Shown: positions 7,675 to 15,767 of the stretch, in pieces | Numbering within the stretch: the first letter of the stretch is position 1 | Layout of the letters: the number at the start of each line of letters is the position of its first letter | NCBI RefSeq assembly: GCF_022827545.1 | Contig: NZ_CP094669.1 | Span: 5,201,001-5,265,000, forward strand | Length of the DNA: 64,000 bases | Origin: Hymenobacter tibetensis | Lineage (GTDB): Bacteria; Bacteroidota; Bacteroidia; Cytophagales; Hymenobacteraceae | Direction of reading: 5' to 3' | The notes under the pieces: model-generated | What the model was told of the DNA's origin: nothing | Databases searched by the model: none | The model's input: only the letters and a program-made list of their open reading frames with translations | Position numbers and translations under genes: made by a program

Positions 7675-8043
7675 ATGATGAACGTGTACCGTGAGATCCT
7701 GCCAGATAGCTATCTGTTGATTTTGACTGATAGTGAGCAGACGCTTGAGCCAGAGCCGCTACAGCGGGCTTTGCAACGAGCGAGTGGCAGCGGCAAAGCC
7801 AATGTTTGGATCGACTGCAGTGAGTTGCACCATCCATCAACCGCCATCATTCAGCTGCTAGGCGAATTTTACCTTCGGTTGCGTCATCAACACATTCAAT
7901 TGGTGCTGTGCCATTTAGAAGAAGTAGTTCAGCAGGAGGTATTGCAGCTACCAGCTGCTTCGCAGCCCGTCATTGTAGCCACACTGCTTGATGCTTCGTT
8001 GTATTGCCGCAATCTGCGCACCAAACAACGGTCGGCGGCTTAG
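7675..8043 (+). CDS. STAS-like small protein
   Basis: The 122-residue soluble product has the alternating beta/alpha look of a STAS (anti-sigma-factor antagonist) domain. A central strand 'ANVWIDCSEL' is followed by helix 'STAIIQLLGEFYLRLR' and strand 'IQLVLCHL', matching the usual 'vvlDls.v..iDSSgl..Ll.....' layout. The conserved phosphorylatable Ser of true antagonists would fall near 'HHPSTA' but cannot be assigned with confidence. No kinase or phosphatase partner is adjacent. The ATG at 7675 is followed by another ATG, and either could be used. Confidence 0.5.
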   Translation: MMNVYREILPDSYLLILTDSEQTLEPEPLQRALQRASGSGKANVWIDCSELHHPSTAIIQLLGEFYLRLRHQHIQLVLCHLEEVVQQEVLQLPAASQPVIVATLLDASLYCRNLRTKQRSAA

Positions 8044-8068
8044 TGCGGCCAAGCTATAGACAGACAAC

Positions 8069-8103
8069 AAGGCAAACAGCATAAGCTTTGGTCCTGTTGC
8101 CTT
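8069..8103 (+). terminator. hairpin after the STAS-like gene
   Basis: AAGGCAAACAG (8069-8079) pairs with CTGTTGCCTT (8094-8103), with one bulged base. The T-run is weak. It lies between two convergent genes. Confidence 0.4.
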
Positions 8104-8156
8104 CACGGTGACTGTTAAGCACCAGAGCCGCTGCCAGCAGCGCAGCTCGTGCCTAG

Positions 8157-8846
8157 CTAGAGTATTCCTGCGAGGCCACTGATGGCAAGCGCCACTACTA
8201 CGGTGTTGAAGCCGAAAGCCAACATGCCATGCAACAGCGCCAAACGCCGTAGCTGTTGGCCGGAAATGCTGACGTCGGCGGTTTGGGCCGTCATGCCAAT
8301 CACAAAAGCAAAGTAGGCGAAGTCGAGGTAGTCGGGCTCGGCTTCACCGCCTGGAAACTCCAAGCCTCCTTCGGCGCGGCCAGTGCCCACGTAGTAGTAG
8401 AGGTGCGCATAACGGAGCGTGAACACCGTGTGGACTAGTAGCCAGCTTACAACAACATCTGCTATAGCCAAGCCTACGTGCAGGTAGCGCATAACTGCGG
8501 AAGTGACGTGCACCGACAACAACAAGTACAGCACGGCCAGTAAGCTGCTGCTGGCCATTAGCAGCACCAACGCAAACGACAGGCGCCGGCCTGGGTCTTC
8601 CCGGGCCACTATACGCCGGATGTGGCTGACTTCGGCTCCCGAAATAACAGCCCACGCCACCCCCAATGCCGTGAGCGAAAAAGCATCCCAGGCCGCTATT
8701 ACCCGCGTAACAAGGTGCCAGGAAGCGGGAGCAATTCCCAAGACTGCTACGGCCGGAATAAGCCCAATGGCGAGGCGCACCCAGGTAGGCAGCAAGCCAA
8801 GGCGGTGCAGTAGCGGTAAGGCAGGCGGAGTAGCCGAAGAGGACAT
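8157..8846 (-). CDS. DUF1345 family membrane protein
   Basis: This is a 229-residue polytopic inner-membrane protein. Hydrophobic segments run through about residues 20-75, 85-145 and 195-228, interrupted by a conserved soluble stretch. That stretch carries the family signature 'HTVFTLRYAHLYY', then 'GGLEFPGG' and 'PDYLDFAYFAFVIGMTAQTADV', which is characteristic of DUF1345. No biochemical role is established for this family. The gene is monocistronic and divergent from nicotinate phosphoribosyltransferase. Confidence 0.85.
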   Translation of the reverse strand: MSSSATPPALPLLHRLGLLPTWVRLAIGLIPAVAVLGIAPASWHLVTRVIAAWDAFSLTALGVAWAVISGAEVSHIRRIVAREDPGRRLSFALVLLMASSSLLAVLYLLLSVHVTSAVMRYLHVGLAIADVVVSWLLVHTVFTLRYAHLYYYVGTGRAEGGLEFPGGEAEPDYLDFAYFAFVIGMTAQTADVSISGQQLRRLALLHGMLAFGFNTVVVALAISGLAGIL

Positions 8847-9068
8847 ACAGCAACCGCCCGAGTGAAACGGCTGGCATAAGCTACGGTATTATCAAGAGCT
8901 CCGGCCCAGCAAAATCGTAATTCCTGCTTAAGCTTGAAGCTAGCATTGGCATCGTAGGGCGTACTAGTGTGGGTACATTCACCTGGGCCAGACAAGACAG
9001 AAGTAGTGCCGCTGTATCTCAGATATGGTTACTCCACGTACCTTGGGGCGTCCATTGTTGATCTGCCA

Positions 9069-10556
9069 ATGAATCCTGCACCTCTTTCGGGCCTCTATGC
9101 GCCCTCCCTTAGCCTCGTCACCGACCTCTACCAGCTCACCATGGCCTACGGCTATTGGCAGCAAGGCATGCAAGACCGGGAGGCTGTGTTCCACCTCTAC
9201 TTCCGGAAAGCGCCGTTTCAGGGTGGCTATGCCGTAGCAGCTGGCCTTGCGCTGGCCGTGGATTGGATGGAGAACTTCCACTTTTCAGAAGACGACCTTG
9301 GTTACCTTGGTAGCTTGCAAGGCAGCAAAGGCACGCCTATGTTTCCGGCGGCCTTTCTGCAATTCTTGCGCGAATTGAAGTTTACGTGCAGCGTAGAAGC
9401 CGTTGCTGAAGGCACTGTGGTATTTGGCAACGAGCCACTCATCCGGGTGCAGGGTCCGCTGTTGCAGGCGCAACTGCTGGAAACGGCGTTGCTTACGCTC
9501 GTCAACTTTCAAACCCTGATTGCCACTAAAGCCGCCCGCATCCGCGAGGCTGCTGGCCCCACCGATCAGGTACTGGAATTTGGATTGCGCCGCGCTCAAG
9601 GGTTCGACGGCGGCTTGGGAGCTAGCCGCGCGGCGTACCTGGGCGGGGTTGATGCTACGTCCAACGTGCTGGCGGGCCAGCGCTATGGCATTCCGGTGAA
9701 AGGCACCCACGCGCACAGCTGGGTCATGGCCTTCGAAGATGAGCCGACGGCCTTTGCCGCTTACGCCAAGGCTTTCCCCGACGACTCTGTATTCCTAGTA
9801 GATACTTACGACACGCTGGAAGGGGTGCGCCACGCCATCAGTGTAGCCCGCCAGATGCGCGCCGACGGCCACGAGCTAGGCGGTATTCGCCTCGATTCCG
9901 GCGACTTGGCCTACCTTAGCCGCGAAGCCCGCGCCCTCCTCGATGAAGCCGGCTTCCCCAAGACCCGTATTGTAGCCAGCAACGACCTCGAAGAAAACCT
10001 CATTACCAGCCTCAAGCTGCAAGGCGCCCGCATCGACACGTGGGGCGTTGGCACGCAGCTAGTTACGGCCTTCAACCAAGCCGCGCTTGGGGGAGTGTAC
10101 AAGCTGGCGGCGCTACGCAACGCCGACAACTCGGCTTGGGACTTCACCCTGAAGCTTTCCGAGCAACTTGCCAAAACCAGCATCCCCGGCATCTTGCAAG
10201 TGCGCCGCTACCTCAATGACAAGGGCCACCCCCGCGCCGACATGCTCTACAACACCACGGAGCCCCTACCCGAGCAACTCACCATCATCGACCCGCTGGA
10301 CCCCACGCGCCGCCGGCCTATCCGCTCCACCAATTTCCGGGAACTGCTAGAACCGGTGTTCCGCCAGGGCCGTCGCATACTCGACCTGCCTACCCTAGCC
10401 GAAAGCCGTGCCCACGCCCAACGCGAAGTGCAAAGCCTCGACCCCAGCATCCGCCGGTTCCTGAATCCGCATACCTACCCCGTAGGCCTTGAGGAAAACC
10501 TCAACACTTTCCGCACCAACCTGATTCTGGAAAAGCGCCCACAACGCCCAGCGTAA
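9069..10556 (+). CDS. pncB: nicotinate phosphoribosyltransferase
   Basis: The enzyme makes nicotinate mononucleotide from nicotinate and PRPP with ATP hydrolysis, the first step of the Preiss-Handler NAD salvage route. From ATG 9069 it is 495 residues. A GTG 102 nt upstream is in frame but would add 34 poorly conserved residues. Family motifs are clear: 'TDLYQLTMAYGYW' at the N terminus, 'EFGLRRAQGFDGG', the catalytic-histidine loop 'GTHAHSWVM', 'DTYDTLEGV', 'IRLDSGDLAYLSR' and 'WGVGTQLV'. It acts in the cytoplasm. The gene stands alone and ends in a strong bidirectional terminator at 10561-10597. Confidence 0.95.
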   Translation: MNPAPLSGLYAPSLSLVTDLYQLTMAYGYWQQGMQDREAVFHLYFRKAPFQGGYAVAAGLALAVDWMENFHFSEDDLGYLGSLQGSKGTPMFPAAFLQFLRELKFTCSVEAVAEGTVVFGNEPLIRVQGPLLQAQLLETALLTLVNFQTLIATKAARIREAAGPTDQVLEFGLRRAQGFDGGLGASRAAYLGGVDATSNVLAGQRYGIPVKGTHAHSWVMAFEDEPTAFAAYAKAFPDDSVFLVDTYDTLEGVRHAISVARQMRADGHELGGIRLDSGDLAYLSREARALLDEAGFPKTRIVASNDLEENLITSLKLQGARIDTWGVGTQLVTAFNQAALGGVYKLAALRNADNSAWDFTLKLSEQLAKTSIPGILQVRRYLNDKGHPRADMLYNTTEPLPEQLTIIDPLDPTRRRPIRSTNFRELLEPVFRQGRRILDLPTLAESRAHAQREVQSLDPSIRRFLNPHTYPVGLEENLNTFRTNLILEKRPQRPA

Positions 10557-10560
10557 ACAG

Positions 10561-10597
10561 CACAGCGCCCCGAGTGTATCCTAATCGGGGCGCTGTG
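10561..10597. terminator. bidirectional terminator
   Basis: A 13-bp perfect stem (10561-10573 with 10585-10597) sits between the convergent pncB and DUF4240 genes. Confidence 0.75.
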
Positions 10598-10601
10598 CTT
10601 G

Positions 10602-11141
10602 TTAGGCCACGCCAAACTTCTTCCACAATTTCGGCAGTAGTTTGGGTAGTTGGTTTTCCGTCCAGTCCTCGCCCTTCGTGACGGAACCAGAATCGTAATC
10701 TAGTCCGCGGGCATAAGCTATACCCCGCGGAAATGTATCCTCATCGTCTTCTTCTTTCGTACCAGTACGCTTCTCGTACGCCATAGTAGCTACGTAGAGC
10801 AGTTCTTCGAAATCCTGATAAGGAGCTTGCACGACAGTCACCAGAGTATCGGGGTTGCTTAGCGCATTCATGAATACCGTTTCCCCCTGGCCAACTAGCC
10901 AGCACCGGAAATACAGGTAGGAGTCATCGGTTACGTACCCATTGAGAATTTTCTGAGCAGCCATGATGTTGAAATCATCGGCCTCAATTAGGTACTCACG
11001 CAGTATGCACTCGAATTCGACTATGTGTTGGGGCTCATGTTGAGCTAAGCTATTGATTAAGGCCTGCTCTTGCCGCGTTTGGTCACCTTTAGATACTTCT
11101 TTAGCAGCATCTATGAACTGCCAGAATTCTCTTTTATCCAC
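10602..11141 (-). CDS. DUF4240 domain protein
   Basis: This acidic 179-residue cytoplasmic protein starts at GTG 11141. The N-terminal 'FWQFIDAA', the middle 'DDFNIMAAQKILNGYVTDD' and 'YFRCWLVGQGETVF' match the DUF4240 pattern (FW.li..a ... aa.ii.gG.SDD.F.yFr.WLi.qG). DUF4240 proteins are widespread, often near immunity or hypothetical genes, and have no established function. There is no toxin gene next to it here. It converges with pncB. Confidence 0.8.
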   Translation of the reverse strand: MDKREFWQFIDAAKEVSKGDQTRQEQALINSLAQHEPQHIVEFECILREYLIEADDFNIMAAQKILNGYVTDDSYLYFRCWLVGQGETVFMNALSNPDTLVTVVQAPYQDFEELLYVATMAYEKRTGTKEEDDEDTFPRGIAYARGLDYDSGSVTKGEDWTENQLPKLLPKLWKKFGVA

Positions 11142-11253
11142 TTTCTGTAGGTTATTGAACTGAAGTATACGTTGTAATGGCTGGCGGCGAAGTACACCAA
11201 AACTCTACACATCAGCAACCAAAGCGTATACCTGGTTGCACTGCCCTTGCCGC

Positions 11254-11261
11254 TACTTTTG
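11254..11261 (+). promoter_or_regulatory. promoter with -7 box TACTTTTG
   Basis: TAnnTTTG match with a TTG at 11236-11238, 15 nt upstream, as a weak -33 element. It lies 79 nt upstream of the HMA protein ATG and supports that start over a TTG at 11247. Confidence 0.5.
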
Positions 11262-11339
11262 CGTAGTTCTTTTGTTGAAAGTGTACTTCATATACCGCTG
11301 GCTGTATCTCGTGCAGTTAGCCTCAACCAGACCTTGATC

Positions 11340-11555
11340 ATGCAAACCCTACAATTCAAAACCAGCATCAACTGCGCCAACTGCCTACGCGCCGTCACGC
11401 CTTTCCTCGACGCCGAAGCCAGCGTGAAGAAATGGAATGTGGATACCAACAACCCCGATAAAGTCTTGACCGTGGAAGGTGAAAACGTTATTCCTGAACT
11501 CGTGATGAAAGCCGTTGCGCAAGCCGGCTTCGACATAGAACCCGTAGCGAAATAA
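11340..11555 (+). CDS. heavy-metal-associated (HMA) domain protein, copper-chaperone-like
   Basis: The ATG at 11340 gives a 71-residue single-domain protein with the ferredoxin-like HMA fold pattern. The metal-binding loop is 'NCANC' (Cys-x-x-Cys) at about residues 12-15, followed by 'LRAVTPFLD', a 'VDTNNPDKVLTVEG' strand pair and a terminal 'AGFDIEPV'. Proteins of this type carry Cu(I) or similar ions in the cytoplasm, but the usual Met before the CxxC is replaced here by Ile-Asn. No P-type ATPase or metal regulator is adjacent. A longer version starting at TTG 11247 would overlap the promoter and is unlikely. Confidence 0.85.
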   Translation: MQTLQFKTSINCANCLRAVTPFLDAEASVKKWNVDTNNPDKVLTVEGENVIPELVMKAVAQAGFDIEPVAK

Positions 11556-11576
11556 ACCTTCACGCTTACTTTTGCG

Positions 11577-11617
11577 CGGTCTGATGGCTACTTCGGTAGT
11601 TATCAGACCGTTTTTCT
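11577..11617 (+). terminator. strong terminator after the HMA gene
   Basis: A 9-bp perfect stem (CGGTCTGAT 11577-11585 with its complement 11602-11610) is followed by TTTTTCTTT. A TACTTTTG box lies immediately upstream at 11567-11574. Confidence 0.8.
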
Positions 11618-11841
11618 TTAGTACGGTACTGTTGAGAAGTGCTTCCCTTCAGCGCCGTAAAGCGTCCAGCTTTCGGACACTGACTAACTCGTTAGCTGCA
11701 CTTTACACCGGTAGCTCTGGCCAACTGTCTTATGGAAACCACTAGCTTTTTGTATACATCCGGCCTTGGTATTCGTAAAAAGATATAACTGCTCTACAAT
11801 ACAGTATATGCCCGCTCCCACCCTCTTTCCCTCTCTCACCC

Positions 11842-12393
11842 ATGAAAGCGTATCTATTTTTCTTGCTGATGCTGCTAGGCAGCGCGGCAAGTGCCCAGGA
11901 AGCACCGTTCAACTTTTCGCCGCTTCCCTTAAATACAACAACGAATAGAGCCGTCTACACAGCCGTAATGCCCGTAGCGGACACAACCAAAGATCAATTA
12001 TTTACGCGGGCCAAGCAGTGGGTTTCCCGAGTGGCACCCCATTACAAAGCTTCGGTTAGCCACATAGATCCGGAAACCGGCGCGCTGCATCTGCGGGGTA
12101 GCATCAAGAAAGGCCAAGAGTCGTTTGGGTTCCGGCTGGCGGTAGCAGTTGAGGATGGAAGCTATACGTACCAGCTCGACAACATCACGCACACCCAACC
12201 GCAAAACGCCCGCGAAGGCAAATACAGCTCACCCGATCCTCGGACCACTCCAATTGAGGCACTTGTGTATACCAGGCCTCGCAAGAGCCGAGACAAAAAG
12301 CTTTTGCAAGTTGATACGCATCTGCGAGCCGTACTTAGCAGCCTCGACGTAGCCATGCAAGGCAAGCCTACTAGCCTGACCACACAGCTGTAA
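11842..12393 (+). CDS. DUF4468-type secreted protein
   Basis: This 183-residue protein has a signal peptide ending 'GSAASAQEA'. The mature part has the DUF4468 (TBP-like fold) pattern: 'TKDQLFTRAKQWVSR', then a strand 'GALHLRGSIKK', 'FGFRLAVAVEDGSYTYQL' and 'ITH'. It is followed by a long linker and a C-terminal helix. Members are exported Bacteroidota proteins of unknown role. A second copy of the family lies at 29777-30334 with the same domain order, so the two are paralogues. The gene has its own bidirectional terminator downstream. Confidence 0.75.
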   Translation: MKAYLFFLLMLLGSAASAQEAPFNFSPLPLNTTTNRAVYTAVMPVADTTKDQLFTRAKQWVSRVAPHYKASVSHIDPETGALHLRGSIKKGQESFGFRLAVAVEDGSYTYQLDNITHTQPQNAREGKYSSPDPRTTPIEALVYTRPRKSRDKKLLQVDTHLRAVLSSLDVAMQGKPTSLTTQL

Positions 12394-12409
12394 CCCTACC
12401 ACCTCGATG

Positions 12410-12447
12410 CACAAAGCCAGCACTCCAAACGGAATGCTGGCTTTGTG
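12410..12447. terminator. bidirectional terminator
   Basis: A 13-bp perfect stem (12410-12422 with 12435-12447) lies between the convergent DUF4468 and amt genes. Confidence 0.75.
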
Positions 12448-12487
12448 TTGATAGCTAAGTTTGTTGTCGTTTGTAGAGTGAGCTAGG

Positions 12488-13852
12488 CTACACCAATTCC
12501 TTGCGGTATGTTTTCTCGAATTCTTCGTCCACGTGGTAGGTGGATTCCTCGTGCTGGCTCAGGTCGAGGCCTAGTTCTTCGTCGGCTTCTTTTACTCGCA
12601 GGCCAAACAGTGCGTCAGTCAACTTCAGAAGCACCCACGATACAACAGCGGTATAGCCAACCACGATAGCCAGGCCGAGCAGATGATAGTTGAAGACGGT
12701 TGCCGTGCCGTTCACCAGACCTACTTTGGCCGCAAACACACCCGTCAGCAACATCCCAACGATGCCGCCCAGGCCGTGGCACGGAAACACGTCTAGCGTG
12801 TCGTCGATGCTGGTGCGGTTGTTTTTCCAGTGCACCCCCATGAAGCTGATGCTAGAAGCTACCACCCCAATCAGGATGCTCTGGCCGTAATCCACATACC
12901 CAGCGGCGGGCGTAATGGCTACCAAGCCCACTACGGCCCCAATGCAAGCGCCCATTGCCGTGGGCTTGCCGCCGCGGGCCACTTCAATCAGCATCCAGGC
13001 CACCAATGCCGCCGCCGAGGCCAAGTTGGTGTTCACAAAAGAAAGCGAAGCCATTTCGTTGGCGCCAAGGGCCGAACCTGCGTTGAAACCAAACCAGCCA
13101 AACCACAGCAGGCCAGTGCCGAGCAGCACAAACGGCACGTTGGGCGTAGAGAAAGACTGCCCGCGGTGCGTTTTGCGCGGACCAAGCACCAACGCCCCAA
13201 CCAATGCGGCTACTCCCGCCGAAATGTGCACTACCGTACCACCCGCAAAGTCGAGCACGCCCCACTTGCGCAGGAAACCCTCGGGGTGCCATGTCCAGTG
13301 CGCCAGCGGGCAGTAGATGAACAAGCAGAACAGGATGATGAACGCCAGATACCCCTTGAACCGCACCCGCTCGGCAAACGAACCGGTGATGAGGGCCGGC
13401 GTGATGATGGCAAACTTGAGCTGGAAGGCGAAGAACAGAATCAGCGGGATAGTTGGCGACAACGTGGGGTGCGTAGCCGTGCCTACGTCTTTGAGTAGCA
13501 GGAACGTGCGCGGGTCGCCGATGATGCCGCTAAACGAGTCGCCGTAGGCCAGCGAGAAGCCCACAAAATACCACACCAAGGAAATCACACCCAGTGCTAC
13601 GAAGCTTTGCAGCATGGTGGAAATCAGGTTCTTGGGCCGCACCATACCGCCGTAGAAAAACGATAAGCCCGGTGTCATGAGCAGCACGAAGGCCGACGCC
13701 GTCAGCATCCAAGCCACGTCGGCGCCGTTGATGGTGTCGGGCGCTGCGGCCGGGTGTTCCACTTTCACAAACGCCGCTATGCACCCCAGAACGAATAAGA
13801 CGATAAACGCCAGCGTCCCGTAATTGAATTTAGATGGTAATGACTTTTCCAT
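12488..13852 (-). CDS. amt: ammonium transporter
   Basis: This 454-residue Amt/Rh-type channel has about eleven transmembrane helices. It shows the family's 'DVAWMLTASAFVLLMTPGLSFFYGG', split across the first pore helix, 'GSFAERVRFKGYL', 'HWTWHPEGFL', 'DFAGGTVVHISAG' and the second pore histidine region 'DVFPCHGLGGIVGMLLTGVF' in pieces. It moves ammonium across the inner membrane. The C-terminal cytosolic tail ('LFGLRVKEADEELGLDLSQH') is the segment that usually meets a PII protein, but no glnB/glnK is adjacent. It is the second gene of a likely two-gene unit with an outer-membrane porin 100 nt upstream. Confidence 0.96.
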   Translation of the reverse strand: MEKSLPSKFNYGTLAFIVLFVLGCIAAFVKVEHPAAAPDTINGADVAWMLTASAFVLLMTPGLSFFYGGMVRPKNLISTMLQSFVALGVISLVWYFVGFSLAYGDSFSGIIGDPRTFLLLKDVGTATHPTLSPTIPLILFFAFQLKFAIITPALITGSFAERVRFKGYLAFIILFCLFIYCPLAHWTWHPEGFLRKWGVLDFAGGTVVHISAGVAALVGALVLGPRKTHRGQSFSTPNVPFVLLGTGLLWFGWFGFNAGSALGANEMASLSFVNTNLASAAALVAWMLIEVARGGKPTAMGACIGAVVGLVAITPAAGYVDYGQSILIGVVASSISFMGVHWKNNRTSIDDTLDVFPCHGLGGIVGMLLTGVFAAKVGLVNGTATVFNYHLLGLAIVVGYTAVVSWVLLKLTDALFGLRVKEADEELGLDLSQHEESTYHVDEEFEKTYRKELV

Positions 13853-13952
13853 GGTCCATGAATTGGGTAATGTACTACAGGCTTTTCAGAGGAAATGAAC
13901 TGTGCTTAGGAGAGCCATGCCCGCTGCATTCGAGCACTATTCTGCGGGCTAA

Positions 13953-15026
13953 CTAGAACTTGTAGACGGCCGCGAGCAAGGCACTCACCGTGGTTTGCTT
14001 GAGGCTGCCCGATTTATTGATAAATAAATCCGACTCTACATCGCCGTTATCGAGGCGCAATTCCGGGATGATGGTGAGGTTATCAATCTTGAAATTCGAG
14101 GAAAGCGTAGTTTCAAAAACGTTTCCATTGAAGCCTATGAGGGCCTTTTTGTCGCCGAAATACTCGCCTCGTAAGGTCATGCCGAACCAGGGCGCCGGGT
14201 CCAGATTCACATACAAGGCGCTGCCCCACCAAGAGTTGTAGTCGCCCCAGCCAGTTTCGCCGCGGAACTGCCGGTACTGCACGGTGCCGTTGTAGGAGAA
14301 GCTGAGCTGGCTAGACAGGGCGTAGGTCACCACTAAGTCGCCCTGCTGTACACGCAGCGAATCGTGTTGCGCCCCTCCTTGGTAGTTGAAATAGGCCTTT
14401 ATCTTGTCGTCGGGCGTGCCGGTGGCCAGTTGCGCAATAAAGGTTTTGGGCATGCTGCTTGCGCTTTTCAGGTCGGTTGGGTTAGCTACGCCCACCATCA
14501 AATTCGTCTTCTCGCCGAGCCCGAAATCGGCCTTTATCCCCGTATGGAAGAAGGGACCATACGAGAACATATAGCTCATGCTGTAATTCCTATTCAGGTA
14601 AGGATCAACCGATTCGTACCCGATATGCGTGGCCCAGCTACCACCCGTTAGCTTGATTTTGGCCGTGGGCGAATAGGTGATAAACAGCTGCTTGATGGCA
14701 AAGCGCGTGTTGTCGTCGTTGTAAGAAAACTCTTCGGCCCGGCGCCCAAAGCCCAAATCCGCTACCAAACCTACTTTGCCAATGGTGTGCTCAGCTTTCA
14801 CCGAAATCATGCCTAGCTCGAATGATTTGTGGCTATTCGTGAAGCTCGTCAGGTTGTTGTAGGGCGCCTCACCGGGGTTGTTGAAATTGTAGCGGTAGTA
14901 CGCGTCGGCGTAGCCAGATATTTTGAAAGGCGAAGTCTTGACGGAATCTGGCGAGGTCTTAACAGAATCCTCCGGCGCGGAGGTAAGCGGTGCCATCAAA
15001 GCAAAGGCAGCGGTAAAAAGCAGCAT
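13953..15026 (-). CDS. outer-membrane beta-barrel porin upstream of amt
   Basis: Starting at ATG 15026 gives a 357-residue protein with a normal signal peptide ('MLLFTAAFALMAPLTSA'). An upstream in-frame ATG at 15095 would add 23 residues that spoil it. After a short exact repeat ('DSVKTSP' twice) come aromatic-rich alternating strands through to the terminal 'ALLAAVYKF', whose final Phe is a classic outer-membrane barrel end. It resembles the BBP2/DUF1597-type porins of Bacteroidota. The gene precedes amt on the same strand, so it may let ammonium or small nitrogen compounds through the outer membrane. That substrate is inferred from context only. Confidence 0.8.
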   Translation of the reverse strand: MLLFTAAFALMAPLTSAPEDSVKTSPDSVKTSPFKISGYADAYYRYNFNNPGEAPYNNLTSFTNSHKSFELGMISVKAEHTIGKVGLVADLGFGRRAEEFSYNDDNTRFAIKQLFITYSPTAKIKLTGGSWATHIGYESVDPYLNRNYSMSYMFSYGPFFHTGIKADFGLGEKTNLMVGVANPTDLKSASSMPKTFIAQLATGTPDDKIKAYFNYQGGAQHDSLRVQQGDLVVTYALSSQLSFSYNGTVQYRQFRGETGWGDYNSWWGSALYVNLDPAPWFGMTLRGEYFGDKKALIGFNGNVFETTLSSNFKIDNLTIIPELRLDNGDVESDLFINKSGSLKQTTVSALLAAVYKF

Positions 15027-15605
15027 ACTATTCGGATTATGAGTGATTAATGGCAAAGTCTGGCGCGAATGGGCATACCGGCATAAGCCACTCATGCGTG
15101 CGGGTCACTTTTATCATTACTCCCCGAAAAAATAGGCTGAGACGTAGCAGTTGGCTGTTCTACTACCTTCCTATCTACATCGGGAAGCACACTTATTACT
15201 CTCCTTGAAAACGCTTTTGTGTTGACTCACTTAGGTGGGTAGTGAATCGGTGGCTGTCCTCTCTGGTAGTTGCTAGAAGTACCGACGCTGCTACTGTGCT
15301 TGCGTGGCTAGCTCTGTAAGGCAACTCAAACAACAGCAATCTGTACAACACATTCTGATATACCCCTTGATTCTTAAGGCCAATATATATAAATCTCGTA
15401 TTAATTTCAGTACATGCCTATGAAATTTTAGGTCTATACTGGCATTTATTGAAATAAAAACTAAAAACACCCCTATCATTTAACCCCTCTTCCTAAATAA
15501 TGCACCTACTATTACAGTCAATCCTATCTTGCCAAGCATGAGGTTCCAGACTATAGTACACCTCAACCCCAAACTGATTCACAGCCCAACTAGTACCCAA
15601 AAAGA
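15027..15605. other. intergenic region, AT-rich, no gene recognised
   Basis: About 580 bp upstream of the porin. It presumably includes the porin-amt promoter, but no perfect TAnnTTTG is seen. A 62-codon minus-strand frame at 15291-15479 has Cys- and Ile-rich composition unlike the other proteins here and is not called. Confidence 0.4.
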
Positions 15606-15636
15606 GAAGCCCGACATCAATGAGATGCCGGGCTTC
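15606..15636 (-). terminator. terminator of the purine operon
   Basis: GAAGCCCG(A)CATC pairs with GATG(C)CGGGCTTC, a 13-position stem with one A-C mismatch and a 5-nt loop. It lies 130 nt past the purM stop on the same strand and is the first hairpin after the purine genes. Confidence 0.65.
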
Positions 15637-15767
15637 CTAGTTGCCTGCCTATTTCTGTAAGAGAACTAGCCTTTTACTTGCTGTGCTTGCGCTTCGTTCT
15701 TACTGAGCTCTTCTTAATTACGCTCACGCTTAATTTTCAAGCTTTTTTGCGCTTCTAGCTTGAATAG

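Noticed and set aside
15291..15479. 62-codon minus-strand reading frame in the gap upstream of the porin
   Set aside because: The translation has clustered Cys and Ile, no recognisable domain, and codon use unlike neighbouring genes.
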